Below are positions 1-8,148 of a stretch of 40,939 nucleotides of DNA, piece by piece. Position 1 is the first letter of the stretch, and each line of letters starts with the position of its first letter. Source of the DNA: Lamprocystis purpurea DSM 4197. Its GTDB lineage: Bacteria > Pseudomonadota > Gammaproteobacteria > Chromatiales > Chromatiaceae. Below the pieces are notes generated by a model, which was not told the DNA's origin, made no database searches, and saw only the letters and a program-made list of their open reading frames with translations. Location: positions 7,758 to 48,696 of the forward strand of contig NZ_KB902514.1 in assembly GCF_000379525.1 (NCBI RefSeq), read 5' to 3'. Both the position numbers and the translations under genes were made by a program.

Positions 1-142
1 CCCCCGTGGGAGCGGCGTCCCGCCGCGATGCGATGCCGCGGTGACCTCGAACGGGCGGTGACACGCCCGACCCCATCGCGGCGGGACGCCGCTCCCACAG
101 GGTCGCTGCGCGACTTTCACGGTAAGCCCCGACCTCCGGTTT
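1..142. repeat. ~140-bp palindromic repeat, copy 1
   Basis: A perfect 25-bp inverted repeat (arms 6-30 and 74-98, beginning GTGGGAGCGGCGTCCCG) encloses a 43-base loop and is followed by a conserved tail around 104-142 (TCGCTGCGCGACTTTCACGG). A second copy with the same arms, part of the loop and the tail lies at 7985-8128. No gene lies in positions 1-212. The element is REP/MITE-like and could fold as RNA or as a cruciform, but no function is evident. Confidence 0.8.
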
Positions 143-185
143 TCTTATGACCCCGCCCCGGCGTCCGGTCGAAACCGCTCCGGCC

Positions 186-199
186 GTGATCAGGATCAC
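186..199. promoter_or_regulatory. Short perfect dyad downstream of the hydrolase gene
   Basis: GTGATC-AG-GATCAC is a 14-base dyad lying 14 bases past the stop codon of the hydrolase gene at 213-1088. There is no T-run after it on either strand, so it is not a convincing intrinsic terminator. It may be an operator half-site pair or chance. Confidence 0.2.
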
Positions 200-212
200 A
201 ATGACCTGGCGG

Positions 213-1088
213 TCATTCCCCGTTCAGCAGGAACTCGCGCACCAGGCGGTGGAAGGCCTCCGGCTGCTCGATCATCGGGAGATGACCGCAGCGGTCGAGA
301 CAGGCCAGGCGGCAATCGGTCAGACGTTCGGCCATTGCCTCGACGGCGGACACCGGCATCAGCGGATCCTGATCACCGGTGACCAGCAGTACCGGGGCCG
401 TGACCTTGGTCAGCGCCGGAAAGAACTCCGGGCTGCCGGCGGTGATGGCGACCTCCAGGGCCGAGAGCGGGTCCGTGCTGAAAAACTCGACCACGCCGTC
501 GCGAATGGCGGTCTCGTCCTCCGGCAGGTTTTCCACGAAAGCGCCGGCGACCGCGCGGCTGATGACCGGGTCATTGGCCGCCCACTCGATCCAGGGCTTC
601 CACAGCGCATGCCCATCGCGCGACAGGGCAAGCAGGGGCCGCCACAAGGATAAGCCGAGATCCATCTGTTGATGGGCCTGGGTCAGGGTGACACGCTCCA
701 TCACATTCCGCGCCGTGCCCAGACTGGTAAGCACCAGTCGGCGCACCCGCGTCGGCACCAGGGCGGCCACTCCGACCGCGACCGCCGACCCGAAGGAGTG
801 TCCGACCAGGTCGAAACGTTCCAACCCCAGCCGATCGGCGAACTCCAGCACCTCGCGCGCCAGCAACGCGGTGGTGATCGGGTCGCGCCAGGGCGGGGTC
901 TCGCCATGGCCGGGCAGATCGAGAGCAAAAACCTCGCGGGCATCGGCCAGGTAATCCAGGGTGCCCTGCCAGTGGCGGGACGAACACCGCCAGCCGTGAA
1001 TGAGCAGCAGCGGCAGGCCGGTCCCGGCCTGCCGGTAAGCGAGCGGACCGTTCTTGAGCGTAATGTGTTGGACAGGTGTGTAGTTCAT
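213..1088 (-). CDS. Alpha/beta hydrolase (BioH/haloperoxidase-like fold)
   Basis: A 291-residue alpha/beta-fold hydrolase. Seen: the oxyanion-loop region LLLIHGW (28-33), the nucleophile elbow GHSFGS with Ser98, an acid in the TGDQDP segment (Asp241 or Asp239) and His269 in CGHLP, so the catalytic triad looks complete. It has no signal peptide and should be cytoplasmic. The start at 1088 (MNYTPVQH) is chosen because upstream residues in the longer frame are low-complexity, Arg-rich and overlap the divergent AAA+ gene. The architecture fits carboxylesterases and BioH-like enzymes. No biotin gene is nearby to support a BioH role, so the substrate is unknown. It is transcribed divergently from the AAA+ ATPase with a 164-bp gap. 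Confidence 0.85.
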   Translation of the reverse strand: MNYTPVQHITLKNGPLAYRQAGTGLPLLLIHGWRCSSRHWQGTLDYLADAREVFALDLPGHGETPPWRDPITTALLAREVLEFADRLGLERFDLVGHSFGSAVAVGVAALVPTRVRRLVLTSLGTARNVMERVTLTQAHQQMDLGLSLWRPLLALSRDGHALWKPWIEWAANDPVISRAVAGAFVENLPEDETAIRDGVVEFFSTDPLSALEVAITAGSPEFFPALTKVTAPVLLVTGDQDPLMPVSAVEAMAERLTDCRLACLDRCGHLPMIEQPEAFHRLVREFLLNGE

Positions 1089-1215
1089 GAAGCGCGGACC
1101 TTGGTTGCAACGGCGTCCCACGGGCGAGTACGGCCTTGACCCCGGGCAAAACCGCCATCTTACCTTCAGAACGCCCCCAACGGGGTCCGACATCGCCATG
1201 GCAGCAAGCGGAACG

Positions 1216-1244
1216 CTGGCAGCCGGCCCCTCCGCCGGTATACT
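1216..1244 (+). promoter_or_regulatory. Candidate sigma-70 promoter of the AAA+ ATPase gene
   Basis: CTGGCA (1216-1221), a 17-base spacer, and TATACT (1239-1244). Transcription would begin around 1251, almost on the ATG at 1253 or just before the alternative ATG at 1259. No Shine-Dalgarno sequence precedes either ATG, which is consistent with a leaderless or near-leaderless mRNA. This is a prediction from sequence only. Confidence 0.4.
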
Positions 1245-1252
1245 GCGCCCCC

Positions 1253-2461
1253 ATGTCGATGCTGAAAAAGAAACCCACCTGCCCGATCCATGGCTGCGAA
1301 CTGATCCTGTCGCACCACGGCAAGAAGTCCAACCTGGGACACTACTGGATCGAGGCCCAAGGCGCGCCCATCCTCTACTGTCCCGCGTGTCATGAACGGG
1401 GCACCGATACCTCGGTGGAGGTCGCGGCCGAGGCGTCCAATGCCTTCCTGCGCAAGCTGATCCGGCTCTACGACGGATGCGAGTTTCCACCGGAACTGGG
1501 CCGGCCGCGCATCCGCGTGGACTTCAATCCGGGGCGGGCGGTGCCGGATGGCCTGCCGACCGGTGGACAACAGCCGCTCTATCAGGTGACGGCGAGCCCG
1601 TCCGGTCCGGCGGCCCCCGGCCCGGACCCCGACGCGGAGCAGCCCCCGGAAACGGAGTTCGAAAGCTTCCGACCACGCCCGCCCCGCCATCGGCTCGACC
1701 AACTGGTGCTGGACGCCGAGACCCTGACGCGCATCCGCGAAGCGGTGAATGTACTGTTGTCGCAAGACCTGCTGTTCGGCTGCTGGAATCTCGGGTCGGT
1801 CGCGCGCACCGGTCGGCGGGTGGCGCTGAACTTCTACGGCCCGCCGGGGACCGGCAAGACCCTGGCTGCCGAGGCGATTGCGGCCATGCTGGAGCGCGAG
1901 ATCCTCGTCATCAGCTACGCTGAACTGGAATCGAAGTATGTCGGCGAGACGCCCAAGAACATCCGCGCCGCTTTCCGGCGCGCCACCGACACCGGGGCCC
2001 TGCTGTTCTTCGACGAGGCCGATTCCATCCTCGGCAAGCGCCTGACCAGCGTTTCGCAGGCGGCGGACAATTCGATCAACGTGGCACGCAGCACCACGCT
2101 GATCGAGCTGGACAACTTCGACGGGGCCGTGATCTTCGCCTCCAACCTGGTGAAGAATTACGATACCGCCTTCCTGCGCCGGGTACTGGCCCATGTCGAG
2201 TTCCGTCTGCCGGCCACCGAACAGCGTCGGCAATTGTGGCGGGGTCACTGCCCGGTGGAACTGCCGATCCGTGCCGATGTGGATTTTGAACTCCTGGCGC
2301 AGTATTCCGAGAACGCGGCCGGCGGCGATATCCAGAACGCCGTGCTGCTGGCGGCCTCATATGCCTCGCTGCGCCACGGCGAAGAACAAGTCGTTTCCAT
2401 GGCCGATTTCAAACGCGCGATCACCTTTCTACTCGACGGCAAGCGGCGCATTCTCGAATGA
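1253..2461 (+). CDS. Zinc-ribbon AAA+ ATPase
   Basis: A 402-residue protein with two parts. The N-terminus has paired cysteines (C10/C15 and C43/C46) resembling a small zinc ribbon, followed by a Pro-rich linker (about 95-145). The C-terminal part is a classical AAA ATPase: Walker A GPPGTGKT at 196-203, Walker B LLFFDEAD near 250-256, and a second-region-of-homology segment NLVKNYDTAFLRR at about 298-310 with candidate Arg fingers. A C-terminal helical lid follows. The ATPase core resembles FtsH/CDC48/spastin-type AAA domains, but no protease or membrane segment is present. A role as an unfoldase or remodelling ATPase is inferred; the substrate is unknown. The start at 1253 places the Cys cluster at the N-terminus; 1259 is an alternative. 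An MFS transporter gene follows 62 bp downstream. Confidence 0.8.
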   Translation: MSMLKKKPTCPIHGCELILSHHGKKSNLGHYWIEAQGAPILYCPACHERGTDTSVEVAAEASNAFLRKLIRLYDGCEFPPELGRPRIRVDFNPGRAVPDGLPTGGQQPLYQVTASPSGPAAPGPDPDAEQPPETEFESFRPRPPRHRLDQLVLDAETLTRIREAVNVLLSQDLLFGCWNLGSVARTGRRVALNFYGPPGTGKTLAAEAIAAMLEREILVISYAELESKYVGETPKNIRAAFRRATDTGALLFFDEADSILGKRLTSVSQAADNSINVARSTTLIELDNFDGAVIFASNLVKNYDTAFLRRVLAHVEFRLPATEQRRQLWRGHCPVELPIRADVDFELLAQYSENAAGGDIQNAVLLAASYASLRHGEEQVVSMADFKRAITFLLDGKRRILE

Positions 2462-2523
2462 CTGCGGCGTGGCGATTCCGCCGTACATCCTCTCTTTTTC
2501 AGGTCCAATGACGAGCACCGTTC

Positions 2524-3858
2524 ATGACAGTTGAGCATCCCGCCTACCGCATCGGTCCCATTCATCTCGCGCCCGGCATTCTGCCGCGGCACGGGTGGAG
2601 CTTCCTTGGTGCCGCCTTCTTTTCCATCGGTCTGGTGACCTTCATCGCCATCGGCCAGACCTATGTGCTGACCGAGCATCTCAAGGTGCCGACCGCCCAG
2701 CAGGGATCGATCAGCGGAGATCTGGTGTTCTGGACCGAGCTGATCACGCTGGCGCTCTTCATCCCCGCCGGGATCCTGATCGACCGTATCGGCCGCCGCT
2801 CCATCTACGCGGTGGGTCTGGTGCTGCTGGGCTTGACCTATGTGATGTATCCGCTGGCCGAGTCGGTGGGCGACCTCTACCTTTATCGCATCCTCTATGC
2901 CTGCGGGGTGGTCACGGTGGCCGGCGCACTCTCGACCGTGCTGGTGGACTATCCGGCCGAGCGTTCGCGCGGCAAGATGGTGGCGATCGTCGGCGTCCTG
3001 GGCGGACTGGGGATCGTGGTGACCAACCAGGGTCTCGGCGCCCTGCCTCAGGCACTGACCAAGGCTGGATTCAGCGGCGAGGAGGCCGGGCTCTACACCC
3101 ATCTGGTGATCGCCGGGATCGCCCTGGGGGTCGCCCTGCTGGTCGCTTTGGGACTCAAAGGCGGCACCCCGGTCCATAAGAAAGACCGCCCCGGCATCCG
3201 TGCACTCTTTCTCAGCGGCTTTGCCCAGGCCCGCAATCCGCGCATCCTGCTCTCCTATGCCAGCGCCTTCATTGCGCGCGGCGACCAATCGGTCAACGCC
3301 ACCTTCCTGGTACTCTGGGGCTCGACCGCCGGCATCGCCGCCGGCATGGGCAGCGCCGAGGCGATCAAGACCGGCACGCTTATTTTCGTCACCGCGCAGA
3401 TCGCCGCCCTGCTGTGGGCGCCGGTCTTGGGTCCGGTGATCGACCGCATGGATCGGGTCTCGGCACTGGCGCTGTGCATGGCCCTGGCGGCCATCGGCAA
3501 TCTCGCCCTGCTGTTCCTGGATGATCCGCTGGGGAGCAATGCCACTTATTTCTTCATTCTGCTCGGCATCGGCCAGATCAGCGTCTATCTCGGCGGCCAG
3601 TCACTCATCGGTCAGGAAGCACCGAAACGCGAACGCGGTTCGGTCATCGGTGCCTTCAACGTCTCCGGCGCCATCGGCATCCTGTTGATCACCTCCTCCG
3701 GCGGACGACTGTTCGACCATGTGGACCCGCGCGCACCCTTCATCGTGGTCGGCGTGCTCAATGTGCTCTTGTTCCTGGCCTCGGTCTATGTGCGACTGAA
3801 AGCACCGAGCCCGCCGATCCGCGAAGACCATGAACACGAGCATGCCGCGGTCCATTGA
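2524..3858 (+). CDS. MFS transporter
   Basis: A 444-residue integral membrane protein with about 12 hydrophobic segments. It carries a major facilitator motif-A-like loop, GILIDRIGRRS (about 83-93), between helices 2 and 3, and a polar central loop (about 215-230). The C-terminus ends in a charged, His-containing tail (HEHEHAAVH) that could contact metal, although this is speculative. Family assignment is from topology and motif A. Nothing in the sequence identifies the substrate. It follows the AAA+ ATPase gene on the same strand by 62 bp, so co-transcription is possible. Confidence 0.85.
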   Translation: MTVEHPAYRIGPIHLAPGILPRHGWSFLGAAFFSIGLVTFIAIGQTYVLTEHLKVPTAQQGSISGDLVFWTELITLALFIPAGILIDRIGRRSIYAVGLVLLGLTYVMYPLAESVGDLYLYRILYACGVVTVAGALSTVLVDYPAERSRGKMVAIVGVLGGLGIVVTNQGLGALPQALTKAGFSGEEAGLYTHLVIAGIALGVALLVALGLKGGTPVHKKDRPGIRALFLSGFAQARNPRILLSYASAFIARGDQSVNATFLVLWGSTAGIAAGMGSAEAIKTGTLIFVTAQIAALLWAPVLGPVIDRMDRVSALALCMALAAIGNLALLFLDDPLGSNATYFFILLGIGQISVYLGGQSLIGQEAPKRERGSVIGAFNVSGAIGILLITSSGGRLFDHVDPRAPFIVVGVLNVLLFLASVYVRLKAPSPPIREDHEHEHAAVH

Positions 3859-4358
3859 CCGGAGGCGGAGCATCGTCCGCGCCTGAACCTGAAAAGATCT
3901 GTTCTCTCACAAAGACACGAAGACACGAAGAACTTCAACGCGATAGGTCGGTCGAGCAAGTCACCCGCGCGGTGATTGGCTCGACCATTTCATTGATCAT
4001 TTTTGATTTAGTGAACGTTTTGATATAGCGACCCCAGAACGAGGGGATTTCCGGCTCTTGGGTTGACGGGTTGTTCGGCATGGACTAGGCTCGTCTTAAC
4101 CAGGACAGGGAGGAACTACGGGCGGCGGGACGGGGGTATTCAACGGTGGCAGTGTGGAAAACAGGTGAAATCGATCTGATACCGCAGATACAGGATCTGT
4201 CTAGCACACCCAACACCGACATCCGGCCAAGAACACTTTATCTCCCAATAATTGGAAAACAGGGACGGGCGAAAACAAGGGACGGACTACGGTATTCGCT
4301 CTGATAATGAAAATAGGGACAATCGATCATAAACCGCTTTAGCATTTGGAGAACGTGA
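3859..4358. other. Non-coding gap upstream of the DUF433/DUF5615 pair
   Basis: No credible gene is seen in these 500 bases. Around 3909-3934 there is a short tandem of GACACGAA units, and the DNA becomes AT-rich from about 3985 onward, continuing into the next two genes. A possible promoter lies at 4063-4091. Confidence 0.5.
4063..4091 (+). promoter_or_regulatory. Weak candidate sigma-70 promoter
   Basis: TTGACG (4063-4068), a 17-base spacer and TAGGCT (4086-4091). The -35 box is near consensus but the -10 box is poor. It lies about 270 bp upstream of the DUF433 gene, so it may not be the promoter used. Confidence 0.2.
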
Positions 4359-4583
4359 ATGACCGTGCTTTCTGATTTTACGCGCTGCGACCCCGACATA
4401 CTTAGCGGTACGCCGGTATTTCTTGGCACCCGTGTTCCGGTGCGCTCGCTATTCGACTATTTAGAAGGAGGAGACACTTTAGAAGAATTTCTTCATCAGT
4501 TTCCGTCTGTTAAACGTGAACAGGCGATTTTTTTGCTCGATGCGGCCTACGAGTCCGTGATTGCCAATGCGCATCTTGCTTGA
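4359..4583 (+). CDS. DUF433 domain protein, putative antitoxin
   Basis: A 74-residue protein, the usual length for DUF433. It carries the family's characteristic features: RCDPDILSGTPVFLGTRVPV (about 9-28) followed by a helical segment, LFDYLEGGDTLEEFLHQFP. DUF433 proteins are winged-helix-like and commonly sit directly upstream of DUF5615 PIN-like proteins as the antitoxin half of VapBC-related modules. A good ribosome site, GGAG, lies 7 bases before the ATG. The gene is visibly richer in A+T than its surroundings, suggesting recent acquisition. The antitoxin role is inferred from family and gene order. Confidence 0.85.
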   Translation: MTVLSDFTRCDPDILSGTPVFLGTRVPVRSLFDYLEGGDTLEEFLHQFPSVKREQAIFLLDAAYESVIANAHLA

Positions 4584-4896
4584 CGAAAATTTTCCGGCTG
4601 ACTTCGCGAATCTATTTGTTGGGCATGACATAGCGACAGTACATCGTCTTGGTTGGTCCGGCATCAAGAACGGCGATCTTTTGCGTCGCGCACGTAGCGT
4701 CTGTGATGTTTTCGTCACTCTTGATCGCAATCTTGAGTTTCAGCAGAACATCAAGGTACTGCCCTTCGGTATCGTGCTTGTGCGCGCTCGCTCCAACCGA
4801 GTCGCAGATCTCACTCCCCATTTTGCAAGCATCATGGACGCTGCCCGTCGTGTCGTACCAGGGCGCGTTGAAAAGGCGGGGATTTTGAAGGGCTAA
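4567..4896 (+). CDS. DUF5615 PIN-like protein, putative toxin
   Basis: A 109-residue protein beginning MRILLDENFP, the hallmark of DUF5615 (Mut7-C/PIN-like) proteins. Acidic residues in LLDENF (Asp6, Glu7) and in VFVTLDRNL fit a PIN-type metal-dependent nuclease site. The gene overlaps the 3' end of the DUF433 gene by 17 bp in another frame, so the two are probably translationally coupled. The ATG at 4567 is preferred over a TTG at 4561 because it matches family starts. Toxin function (RNA cleavage) is inferred from family context, and no target is evident. Confidence 0.85.
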   Translation: MRILLDENFPADFANLFVGHDIATVHRLGWSGIKNGDLLRRARSVCDVFVTLDRNLEFQQNIKVLPFGIVLVRARSNRVADLTPHFASIMDAARRVVPGRVEKAGILKG

Positions 4897-5224
4897 GGGG
4901 CCAGGAGGGGGGCCTTGGTGATAAACCCGGTCACCTCGCGATCTGCGCGGTCGTCGGTCCGCACAGCGGACTTTCCAGATCATGGCGTTATAGCTGTCGA
5001 ACGTGATAACCGGACGTAGGGGCGGGTTTCAAACCCGCCCCTACACAAGGGTCTGTCTGGATATCAGGTACGAAGGCTATACCGTACCGACCGCGGTACT
5101 TACCGATCGCGGCCAGCCGCCACGATGATCAAGACCGCAGCGGCCCGCCGATCGCGAACAGCCCAGGCTTTGGAGGATAATCCCCTTCCCGCGGACCAAC
5201 CGCTGCTGCGACACCAGAGCCCTC
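4897..5224. other. Intergenic gap with a palindromic repeat
   Basis: The 328-base gap between the DUF5615 gene and the next hydrolase contains the palindromic repeat at 4998-5067. Nothing else recognisable is present. No strong promoter for the downstream operon was identified. Confidence 0.5.
4998..5067 (-). repeat. 29-bp palindrome repeat family, copy 1
   Basis: The core at 5016-5044 is a perfect palindrome with 14-bp arms (GTAGGGGCGGGTTT) around one central base. Its flanks, CGTGATAACCGGAC on one side and GTCTGTCTGGATATCAG on the other, are also conserved, in opposite orientation to the copies at 30973-31044 and 36998-37068. It is a REP/MITE-like dispersed element; function unknown. Confidence 0.85.
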
Positions 5225-6175
5225 ATGACGACCGATCAATCGAACTCCAGCCTGGGCGATCTGCGCCACCAGCGCACGCCGGCCACTGTGCATCCGCTCG
5301 CCGACGCTCTTGATGCCCCGCGCAAGACCTTCTCGACCCGCGCGGGCCAGCGGCTCGCTTACTATGTGGACGGCCCGGCAGCCGGGACGCCGCTGGTGCT
5401 GATCCACAGCATCAATGCGGCACCGAGCAGTTACGAGATGAAACCGCTGTTCGACCACTACCGCGCGCAACGGCCGGTCTACAGTCTGGATCTGCCCGGC
5501 TTCGGCCAGTCCGAGCGACCGGCCGGCCCCTATACGCCGGGACTCTTCGCCGACGCGATCGGCGATTTTCTGACGCAGGTGGTCGCGCAACCGGCCGCGG
5601 TCGTCGCGCTGTCGCTCAGCGCCGAGTTCACCGCCCGCGCGGCAGCGGCCGTGCCGGACTTAGTTGCCTCGCTGGTGCTGATCTCGCCGACCGGCTTCAG
5701 CCGCCGCCCGCTCCCGTCCGCGGCCGCGGCGCGCGGGGTGCATCGGGTGCTGACCACGCCGGGGCTGAGCCAATGGCTGTACGATCTGGTCGCGTCGCGG
5801 CCCAGCATCCGCTATTTCCTCAACAAGTCGTTCACGACCAAGGCGCCGGACGATCTGATCGACTACGCCTACGCGACCTCTCATCAACCCGGCGCCCGCC
5901 ACGCCCCGCTGTATTTTCTCTCGACGCAGTTGTTCACGCCCCAGGCCGCCGATCGGCTCTACGCCGGGCTTAAGGACCTGCCGGTGCTGGTGATCGCGGA
6001 CCGCGACCCCTATGTCGATTTCGCGGCGCTCCCCGACTTTGTCGCCGCCCATCCGAACTGGCGGCATGAGACCCTGGCACCGCAGCTCGGCCTGCCGCAA
6101 TGGGAGCACCCGGCGGCGACCCGCGCGGTCCTGGATCGGTTCTGGAATCAACGGGCCTTTCCAATTCCAGCCTAA
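5225..6175 (+). CDS. Alpha/beta hydrolase upstream of purKE
   Basis: A 316-residue alpha/beta-fold hydrolase. Seen: LVLIHSINA (57-65, oxyanion region), SLDLPGFGQSERP (87-99), and a strand-turn-helix VVALSLSAEF (126-135) where the usual GxSxG elbow would be. Here the elbow is ALSLS, so Ser130 would be the nucleophile with Ala and Ser replacing the flanking glycines. An acid (DRDPYVDF) and a late His (WEHP) are present. About 35 N-terminal residues precede the fold and look disordered; no signal peptide is evident. It is followed by purK after 17 bp, so it is probably in that operon, but no purine role is implied. Activity is less certain because of the altered elbow. Confidence 0.8.
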   Translation: MTTDQSNSSLGDLRHQRTPATVHPLADALDAPRKTFSTRAGQRLAYYVDGPAAGTPLVLIHSINAAPSSYEMKPLFDHYRAQRPVYSLDLPGFGQSERPAGPYTPGLFADAIGDFLTQVVAQPAAVVALSLSAEFTARAAAAVPDLVASLVLISPTGFSRRPLPSAAAARGVHRVLTTPGLSQWLYDLVASRPSIRYFLNKSFTTKAPDDLIDYAYATSHQPGARHAPLYFLSTQLFTPQAADRLYAGLKDLPVLVIADRDPYVDFAALPDFVAAHPNWRHETLAPQLGLPQWEHPAATRAVLDRFWNQRAFPIPA

Positions 6176-6192
6176 ACGGACATGATGAGCGG

Positions 6193-7347
6193 ATGGACAG
6201 ATATCCCTACCCAATTGCCCGTATCGGCATCATCGGCGGCGGTCAGCTCGGCCGCATGATGGTCAAGGCCGCTAAACGTCTGGGGTGCACCTGCGTGGTG
6301 CTGGACCCGACCCGCAGCTCGCCCGCCGGTCAGGTGGCCGGACACCAGATCGTCGGTGACTACCACGATCCCGCGCGACTGCGTGAACTCTGCGAATCGT
6401 GCGACGTCACCACCTTCGACATCGAGGACATCGACAGCGATACCCTGATCGAACTGGAGCGGGAGGGCAATCTGATCTTTCCGGCTCCTGGCGTGCTGGC
6501 CGTGATCCAGGACAAACTGACGCAGAAACAGGCACTGCGCGATGCCGGCATCCCCACCTCGCCCTTCATCCCCATGCCGGAGCCCAACCCGGAGGCCTTC
6601 GCCGCCTTCGGTTATCCGCTGGTGCAGAAGGCCTGCCGCGGCGGCTATGACGGCCGCGGCGTGGTGATCATGAGCACGGCGGCCGACTACCCCGAGCGGC
6701 TGCCCGTACCGTCGCTCCTGGAGCGCTTCATCCCCGCCGCCAAAGAACTGGCGGTGTTGGTGGCGCGCGGCCGCGATGGGGACTGCCGCTGCTATCCGGC
6801 GGTCGAGATGTGTTTCAGACCCAAGCAAAACGTGCTGGATCTGCTGCTTGCCCCGGCTGACCTGGATACGGCGACCGCCGCCGCCGCCGCCGCCCTGGCG
6901 CGGCGTACCGTAGAGGCGCTGGGCGGGGTCGGCATCTTCGGGATCGAGCTGTTCCTGACGACCACGGGTGAACTGCTGGTCAACGAGGTCGCGCCGCGCA
7001 CGCACAACTCCGGGCACCACACCATCGAGGCCAACATGACCGATCAGTTCGAGCAGCATCTGCGTGCCGTGGTCGGCTTCCCGCTCGGGGCCACCGACCA
7101 GCTCTCGCCGGCGGCCATGATCAACCTGCTCGGCGCCCCCGGACACCGCGGGCGGCCGGTCATCAAGGGGATGGCCGCGGCCCTGGCGATCCCCGGGGTC
7201 TGCGTGCACATCTACGGCAAGGCTTCCACCTCACCCTACCGCAAAATGGGCCATGTGACCGTGCTCGATCAGGATCTGGCGAACGCACGGCGCAAGGCCG
7301 AACAGGTTCGCGCATTGATCGAGATCACCGGGGAGGACCATCCATGA
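6193..7347 (+). CDS. purK: 5-(carboxyamino)imidazole ribonucleotide synthase PurK
   Basis: A 384-residue ATP-grasp enzyme that uses ATP and bicarbonate to convert AIR to N5-CAIR in de novo purine synthesis. Seen: the N-terminal [13 protein letters not shown] loop, typical of PurK, the ATP-grasp region with [13 protein letters not shown], and the late metal/ATP-binding segment [31 protein letters not shown]. The start at 6193 puts the GGGQLG loop about 12 residues in, as in the family. The gene overlaps purE by 4 bp (ATGA), so the two are translationally coupled, and the product is the substrate of PurE. Confidence 0.95.
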   Translation: MDRYPYPIARIGIIGGGQLGRMMVKAAKRLGCTCVVLDPTRSSPAGQVAGHQIVGDYHDPARLRELCESCDVTTFDIEDIDSDTLIELEREGNLIFPAPGVLAVIQDKLTQKQALRDAGIPTSPFIPMPEPNPEAFAAFGYPLVQKACRGGYDGRGVVIMSTAADYPERLPVPSLLERFIPAAKELAVLVARGRDGDCRCYPAVEMCFRPKQNVLDLLLAPADLDTATAAAAAALARRTVEALGGVGIFGIELFLTTTGELLVNEVAPRTHNSGHHTIEANMTDQFEQHLRAVVGFPLGATDQLSPAAMINLLGAPGHRGRPVIKGMAAALAIPGVCVHIYGKASTSPYRKMGHVTVLDQDLANARRKAEQVRALIEITGEDHP

Positions 7348-7850
7348 GCAGCGCACAGATCAAGCCCCTGGTGGGGATCATCATGGGCAGCGACTCCGAT
7401 CTGCCGGTGATGCAAGAGGCCGCGGACATCCTCCGCGACCTTGGCGTCCCCTTCGAGATGACCATCGTCTCCGCCCACCGCACACCCCAGCGACTCTATG
7501 ACTATGCCCGAAACGCGGTGGATCGGGGGCTGGCGGTGATCATCGCCGGTGCCGGCGGTGCCGCCCACCTGCCGGGCATGGCGGCGGCCATCACCCCTCT
7601 GCCGGTGATCGGCGTGCCGGTGAAGACCTCGGCCCTTTCCGGCCAGGATTCGCTGCTGTCCATCGTCCAGATGCCCGCCGGGGTACCGGTCGCCACCGTC
7701 GCCATCAACGGCGCCAAGAACGCCGGCATACTCGCCGCCCAGATCCTGGGCACCGCCGACCCCGCGTTGCGCGCGCGGGTCGCCGCCTTCAAGCGCGATC
7801 TGGAAGCCATGGTGCTGGAGAAGGCGGCACGGATGGAGGCATCAGCTTAG
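7344..7850 (+). CDS. purE: N5-CAIR mutase PurE
   Basis: A 168-residue class I PurE, which rearranges N5-CAIR to CAIR. Seen: the phosphate-binding GSDSDLPVM near residue 15, SAHRTP with the conserved His, and the [10 protein letters not shown] segment of the active site. Length matches the bacterial family. The start overlaps the purK stop (ATGA). The protein would act as an octamer in the cytosol. The downstream region is repeat DNA with no clear terminator. Confidence 0.95.
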   Translation: MSSAQIKPLVGIIMGSDSDLPVMQEAADILRDLGVPFEMTIVSAHRTPQRLYDYARNAVDRGLAVIIAGAGGAAHLPGMAAAITPLPVIGVPVKTSALSGQDSLLSIVQMPAGVPVATVAINGAKNAGILAAQILGTADPALRARVAAFKRDLEAMVLEKAARMEASA

Positions 7851-7853
7851 GCG

Positions 7854-7985
7854 GCGTTGATCATCGTTCCGGCCAGTGCGCGGGCGTCGTGCACTGGAGG
7901 TCGAGGCTTTAACGAGGGCCACGCAAACGCGATATCGACCGGCGAACAGCCATGGAAGTATAAGCCACCCCGGAAGATGAAAGTC
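7854..7985. repeat. ~130-bp shared module, copy 1
   Basis: Starts GTTGATCATCGTTCCGGCC and contains CACTGGAGGTCGAGGCTTTAAC, a GAGGGCC block, TCGACCGGC and CATGG. The same order of blocks, with substitutions and small indels, occurs at 15987-16125. The first ~20 bases also recur as arms of the element at 37818-37950 and at 40754-40773. With the following two repeats it fills the 531-base gap between purE and opgH. Confidence 0.65.
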
Positions 7986-8128
7986 CCCGTGGGAGCGGCG
8001 TCCCGCCGCGATGCGGTGCCGCGGTGACCTCGAACGCTGCGGCTGCGCGTCTGGCCCCGTCGCGGCGGGACGCCGCTCCCACGGAGTCGCTGCGCGACTT
8101 TCACGGCAGAGCCTCGGCCTCCGGTCTA
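7985..8128. repeat. ~140-bp palindromic repeat, copy 2
   Basis: Second copy of the element at 1-142. The arms are 7989-8013 and 8058-8082, with one mismatch between them, and the tail TCGCTGCGCGACTTTCACGG follows. The loop sequence has diverged in its second half. It abuts the shared module on its left and the GTCGTT element on its right. Confidence 0.8.
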
Positions 8129-8148
8129 CGCGAAACAGCGACTACACT

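Noticed and set aside
3863-3886. Hairpin after the MFS transporter gene as a terminator
   Set aside because: The stem is imperfect and no T-run follows.
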